64,000 nt of DNA from Corallibacter vietnamensis (GTDB lineage Bacteria > Bacteroidota > Bacteroidia > Flavobacteriales > Flavobacteriaceae), in the NCBI RefSeq assembly GCF_039537875.1, contig NZ_BAABBI010000001.1:1-64000 (forward strand). Direction: 5' to 3'. Shown piece by piece: positions 60,457 to 64,000 of the stretch. Position 1 is the first letter of the stretch; every line of letters starts with the position of its first letter. The notes under the pieces were generated by a model. The model did not search any database and was not told the origin of the DNA. It saw nothing but the letters and a program-made list of their open reading frames with translations. Both the position numbers and the translations under genes were made by a program.

Positions 60457-63400
60457 ATGAAACACCTTACCATATTCTTTACCATAATTCTTTTTGCAAA
60501 CGTCTCTCAAGCTCAAAACAACAAATTTGAATCACTTTGGAAACAAGTCGAGGCTTTTGATGCCGAAGGGTTACCTAAATCTGCATTAAAAATTGTTGAA
60601 CAAATCTCTGAAAAAGCTAAAAAAACGAACAATAAACCACAAATTATAAAAGCGCTATTACATAAAAGCAAATACGCATTAATTCTAGAAGAAGATGCAC
60701 AACTTACCATTATAAACGACTTTAAAGTTGAAATATCACAGAGCGAAACACCTACAAAAAATGTATTAGAAAGCATGCTTGCCGACTTATATTGGCAATA
60801 TTTTCAGCAAAATCGATGGAAATTTTACAACCGTACAAAAACCGCTGATAAAGTAAATGAAACCGACTTTAGAACTTGGGATTTAGAAACTCTATTTTCT
60901 GAAATTAAAAAACACCATAATAATGCGTTACAAAACGGACTTATTCTACAACAAACATCATTAGAAACTTATGATGAATTATTAATTCTTCAAAAAAACT
61001 CTAAAACATTTAGACCTACATTATTTGATTTGTTAGCGCATAATGCTTTAGATTTTTATAAAACCAACGAAAACAGCATTACCAAACCTGCTTACAAGTT
61101 TGAAATTGACAACCCTAAATATTTAAGCGGTGTAAAAACATTTTCTCGTCTTGAATTAACATCAAAAGACACAACATCTCTACAATTACAAGCTTTAAAA
61201 ATATTTCAAGATTTAATTCAATTTCATTTAAAAGATAAGTCGCCAGAAGCTTTGGTTGATGTAGATATAGAACGATTAAATTTTGTAGCAGAACATGCTA
61301 CTTTTTCTAATAAAGAAACCAAGCTAGAAGCAACACTAAAATCATCTAAAGATTTTTACAACTCAAAAGCAGTTTCCGGATTATACAGTTTTGAATTAGC
61401 AAAATTGTGGCATCAACAAGGCAGCAAATATGATCCTAAAACAAATGAATCAGCTCAATGGAAAGTTAAAGATGCCTATAATATTTGCCAATCGGTTATA
61501 ACGGCTTTCCCTAAAAGCATTGCAGCAGATAAATGTGACGCTCTTAAAAAAAGTATCTTAAAACAAAATATTCAAATTCAAACAGAAAGCTTTTTACCAA
61601 TTCAAGAAGCTTCTAGATTACTTGTTTCTTACAAAAATATAAACAACTTAAAATTTGATGTTTATAAACTTAATGAAAAGCAATTTGCCTTATTTAATAA
61701 AACCTATCGTGAAGATGAGCAATTAGCCTTTATAAAAAAACTTACTGCATCAAAAACTTGGGAAACAACATTAAAAAACGAAGGCGACTACCAAAATCAT
61801 AGCACAGAAGTAATCATGCCTGCATTAGAAAATGGTCGTTACCTAATTGTTGCATCTGTTTTAGGCAACGATACCTTTGCTACTCAAACCATACAAATTA
61901 CCAATATCGCGGCTATTGATAAGACAGAAAACAACAAGCAAGCCTATCAATTTGTTAATAGAAATACAGGAAAACCTATTCAGGATATTGATGTAAAAAT
62001 CACTTACAAAAAGAACTACAATGGACGTTTACAGAGTAAAAATTTAACTTCAAATTCTAAAGGGTTAATTGAAATTATAAAAGATGGTTTTAATTGGACG
62101 CAAGTAAAAATTGAAGCCACCACAAAAAATGATAAAGCCTATTTTGGTGATTATTACATAAATCAATCACACACTACACAAAAAGAAAACACAAAGTACA
62201 ACGGCTTTATTTTTACTGACAGAAGTATTTATCGTCCTGGACAAACAGTCTACTTTAAGGGCATTGCCATGAAAACTGATCATGATATATCTGAAGTTTT
62301 AGCTAATGAAAATTTAAGTGTTACTCTATATGATACCAATTATGAAATTGTAAAAGAACTGAAATTTAAAACCAATGAATTTGGCTCTATTTCTGGAGAA
62401 TTTATACTACCTAGTAACGGACTTACAGGATATTATACGCTCGATTTAAAAGCTGACAATAAAACAATTCATGCTTCAAGTTCTATTTCGGTTGAAGAAT
62501 ACAAGCGTCCTAAATTTGAAACCAACTTTGCTCCTATTACAGAGACTTTTAAAATAAACGATTCTATCAAGGTAAAAGGAACTGCTTTAGCCTACGCAGG
62601 CAGCAATATAACAGATGCTAAAGTAGTGTATCGTGTACACAGAAAAGTACAATATCCTAGTTGGTACTATTGGTCTCGCCCTGCTTTTTTTAGCGAATCA
62701 CAAGAAATTAGTCACGGCGAAACAACAACAGATGATAAAGGTGCGTTTGAAATTACTTTTAAAGCCATTCCTGACATAAGTGTAGATAAAAGCTCACAGC
62801 CTATTTTCAATTATGAAATCACCGCTGATGTTATCGATTTAAATGGCGAAACACGAAGTGCCACAACAATAGTAAACGTTGGCTATCATGCTATGACAGC
62901 TACTGTTTCAGTAGCAAATCTATTAGACAAAACAAATAAAAATCATACGTTAGAAATTAACACACAAAACCTTAACGGCGAATTTGTTCCTGCTAGTGGT
63001 ACTATAAAAATTTATAAACTACAAGCTCCAAAATATGTATTACGTGACAGACCATGGGAAGCGCCAGACTACCTTATGCTTTCAGAAACAGCATTTAAAA
63101 ATCAATTCCCACATGATGCTTATCAAGATGAAGACAATCCTAACAACTGGAAAAAAGGGCTTTTAGTTTTTGAAAAACACTTTGATACAGAAAAATCGAA
63201 AACTCTAGAACTCGGCAACATAAAAAAATGGCAATCTGGACAATACATCATTGTTTTAGAAAGTAAAGATTCCTTTAAACAAGATGTAAAAGCTGAAGCA
63301 AAAACTACGCTTTACAGTGATAAAGACAATACTCTAGCCGATAATCAATTATTCAGCATCACAACCAATAAAACAAATTATGATGTAAATGATATGGCTG

Positions 63401-64000
63401 AAATAACCATAGGTTCATCAGCAAAAAATATAACTATAACACTTGATGTTGAAAAAAATCATGAAACTATAAACACGTATATAATTGACCTTAATAACAA
63501 CAAAAAAACTATTAAAATTCCAGTCACAAAAGACGACATAGGAGGTTTTGCTGTGCACTATAGTTTTGCTTTTGCTAATAGTCATCAATCAGGATCAGAG
63601 ATCATTTCAGTACCATACCCTAAAACAGATTTAGAGATTGAAACCACCACATTTAGAGACAAATTACAACCAGGAAAAGATGAAACTTGGCGTTTTAAAA
63701 TAAAAGGTTCAAAAGGTGAACAAGTGTCTGCCGAACTATTAGCAAGTATGTACGATGCATCTTTAGACCAATTTAAACCACATAATTGGAGTTTCAACCC
63801 AATACACAAAACTACTTACTCTAGCTACAACAGAAGAAATGCTGCTTACAGCTTTGGTACACGTAGATTTAGAATACAAAACCTAAACCAAACATTTATT
63901 CAATATCCTCATCAATCTTATGATCAATTTAATTGGTTTGGTTTGAGTTTTGGGCATAGGCCATACTATTTTCAATCTGAAAAAGCTAGGTTAGCGTCAA
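60457..64000 (+). CDS. Bacterial alpha-2-macroglobulin-like protein, cut by the window end
   Basis: Open from the ATG at 60457 to the window edge, 1181 complete codons visible and no stop. Signal peptide MKHLTIFFTIILFANVSQA. After ~550 residues of helical and beta-rich sequence with no strong family label, the macroglobulin region is clear: GFIFTDRSIYRPGQTVYFKG (MG2-like), then further MG domains (SISVEEYKRPKFETNFA, DDKGAFEITFKA). Members trap proteases and often carry a thioester motif further along, which cannot be seen here. Lipobox is absent, so it is soluble or surface associated by other means. Divergent from the TPR gene. Confidence 0.88.
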   Translation, partial: MKHLTIFFTIILFANVSQAQNNKFESLWKQVEAFDAEGLPKSALKIVEQISEKAKKTNNKPQIIKALLHKSKYALILEEDAQLTIINDFKVEISQSETPTKNVLESMLADLYWQYFQQNRWKFYNRTKTADKVNETDFRTWDLETLFSEIKKHHNNALQNGLILQQTSLETYDELLILQKNSKTFRPTLFDLLAHNALDFYKTNENSITKPAYKFEIDNPKYLSGVKTFSRLELTSKDTTSLQLQALKIFQDLIQFHLKDKSPEALVDVDIERLNFVAEHATFSNKETKLEATLKSSKDFYNSKAVSGLYSFELAKLWHQQGSKYDPKTNESAQWKVKDAYNICQSVITAFPKSIAADKCDALKKSILKQNIQIQTESFLPIQEASRLLVSYKNINNLKFDVYKLNEKQFALFNKTYREDEQLAFIKKLTASKTWETTLKNEGDYQNHSTEVIMPALENGRYLIVASVLGNDTFATQTIQITNIAAIDKTENNKQAYQFVNRNTGKPIQDIDVKITYKKNYNGRLQSKNLTSNSKGLIEIIKDGFNWTQVKIEATTKNDKAYFGDYYINQSHTTQKENTKYNGFIFTDRSIYRPGQTVYFKGIAMKTDHDISEVLANENLSVTLYDTNYEIVKELKFKTNEFGSISGEFILPSNGLTGYYTLDLKADNKTIHASSSISVEEYKRPKFETNFAPITETFKINDSIKVKGTALAYAGSNITDAKVVYRVHRKVQYPSWYYWSRPAFFSESQEISHGETTTDDKGAFEITFKAIPDISVDKSSQPIFNYEITADVIDLNGETRSATTIVNVGYHAMTATVSVANLLDKTNKNHTLEINTQNLNGEFVPASGTIKIYKLQAPKYVLRDRPWEAPDYLMLSETAFKNQFPHDAYQDEDNPNNWKKGLLVFEKHFDTEKSKTLELGNIKKWQSGQYIIVLESKDSFKQDVKAEAKTTLYSDKDNTLADNQLFSITTNKTNYDVNDMAEITIGSSAKNITITLDVEKNHETINTYIIDLNNNKKTIKIPVTKDDIGGFAVHYSFAFANSHQSGSEIISVPYPKTDLEIETTTFRDKLQPGKDETWRFKIKGSKGEQVSAELLASMYDASLDQFKPHNWSFNPIHKTTYSSYNRRNAAYSFGTRRFRIQNLNQTFIQYPHQSYDQFNWFGLSFGHRPYYFQSEKARLAS

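Noticed and set aside
1..64000. Search for CRISPR arrays, tRNA or rRNA genes, insertion sequences and prophage genes
   Set aside because: No repeat-spacer series, cloverleaf, transposase or phage structural genes were seen; a covariance-model scan would be needed to exclude small RNAs.

Overview
The window is one contiguous, AT-rich chromosomal stretch from a member of the Bacteroidota, almost certainly the family Flavobacteriaceae. The evidence is the protein families (SusC/SusD pair, Porin_10-like porin, lipoproteins with an acidic run after the lipobox Cys), the ribosomal operon ending rplQ - small exported protein - carA - eno - gltA, the near absence of Shine-Dalgarno sites, and repeated occurrence of the Bacteroidota sigma-A minus-7 element TAnnTTTG upstream of genes, in several cases with a TTG about 19 to 23 bases further up. 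No rRNA, tRNA, CRISPR array, insertion sequence or prophage was found.

Layout. 0.2-2.8 kb: outer-membrane porin and, divergently, rnhB. 2.8-11.5 kb: a signalling locus of surface or periplasmic lipoproteins, a 920-residue exported TPR-CHAT protease-like protein with a C-terminal membrane anchor, a one-pass membrane protein resembling an anti-sigma factor with TPRs, and an ECF-type sigma factor. A ten-base motif TGTTAACYTT lies upstream of the sigma gene and of three lipoprotein genes around it. 11.5-18.2 kb: nucleoid-associated protein, lipB, a 52-residue YqaE/Pmp3 protein, lysS with a C-terminal extension, a hybrid histidine kinase and a YceI protein. 18.2-24.1 kb (minus strand): DDAH/arginine-deiminase-like enzyme, gltA, eno, carA and an unrecognised exported protein, mostly separated by good terminators. 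24.1-41.4 kb (minus strand): the complete str-S10-spc-alpha ribosomal supercluster from rpsL to rplQ, with fusA, secY, infA, rpmJ and rpoA. It has a clear promoter before rpsL, a second internal one before rpsD, a hairpin between rpsJ and rplC, and a heptad tandem repeat between rpsM and rpsK. 41.6-50 kb: Omp85-type protein and a SusC/SusD nutrient-uptake operon with two unrecognised lipoproteins. 50-60.3 kb: housekeeping and stress genes (rlmB, rhomboid, rarA, a radC operon, PaiB-like protein, mpl) plus a solitary Abi_2/HEPN-type protein with its own palindromic control region. 60.4 kb to the end: the N-terminal 1181 residues of a bacterial alpha-2-macroglobulin-like protein cut by the window edge.

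The most interesting region is 6.0-10.2 kb. The topology and order (exported TPR-CHAT protease, membrane anti-sigma-like protein with an external TPR part, ECF sigma factor) suggest a proteolytic relay across the inner membrane. It parallels the type III-E CRISPR system, where a TPR-CHAT protease cleaves a protein that restrains an ECF sigma factor. The shared TGTTAACYTT motif offers a candidate regulon that includes the sigma gene itself. This is inference from sequence and needs testing.

Start codons were adjusted where an upstream TTG or GTG extension ran into a promoter element or lacked family similarity; these choices are given in each entry. No gene-free stretch exceeds about 300 bases.
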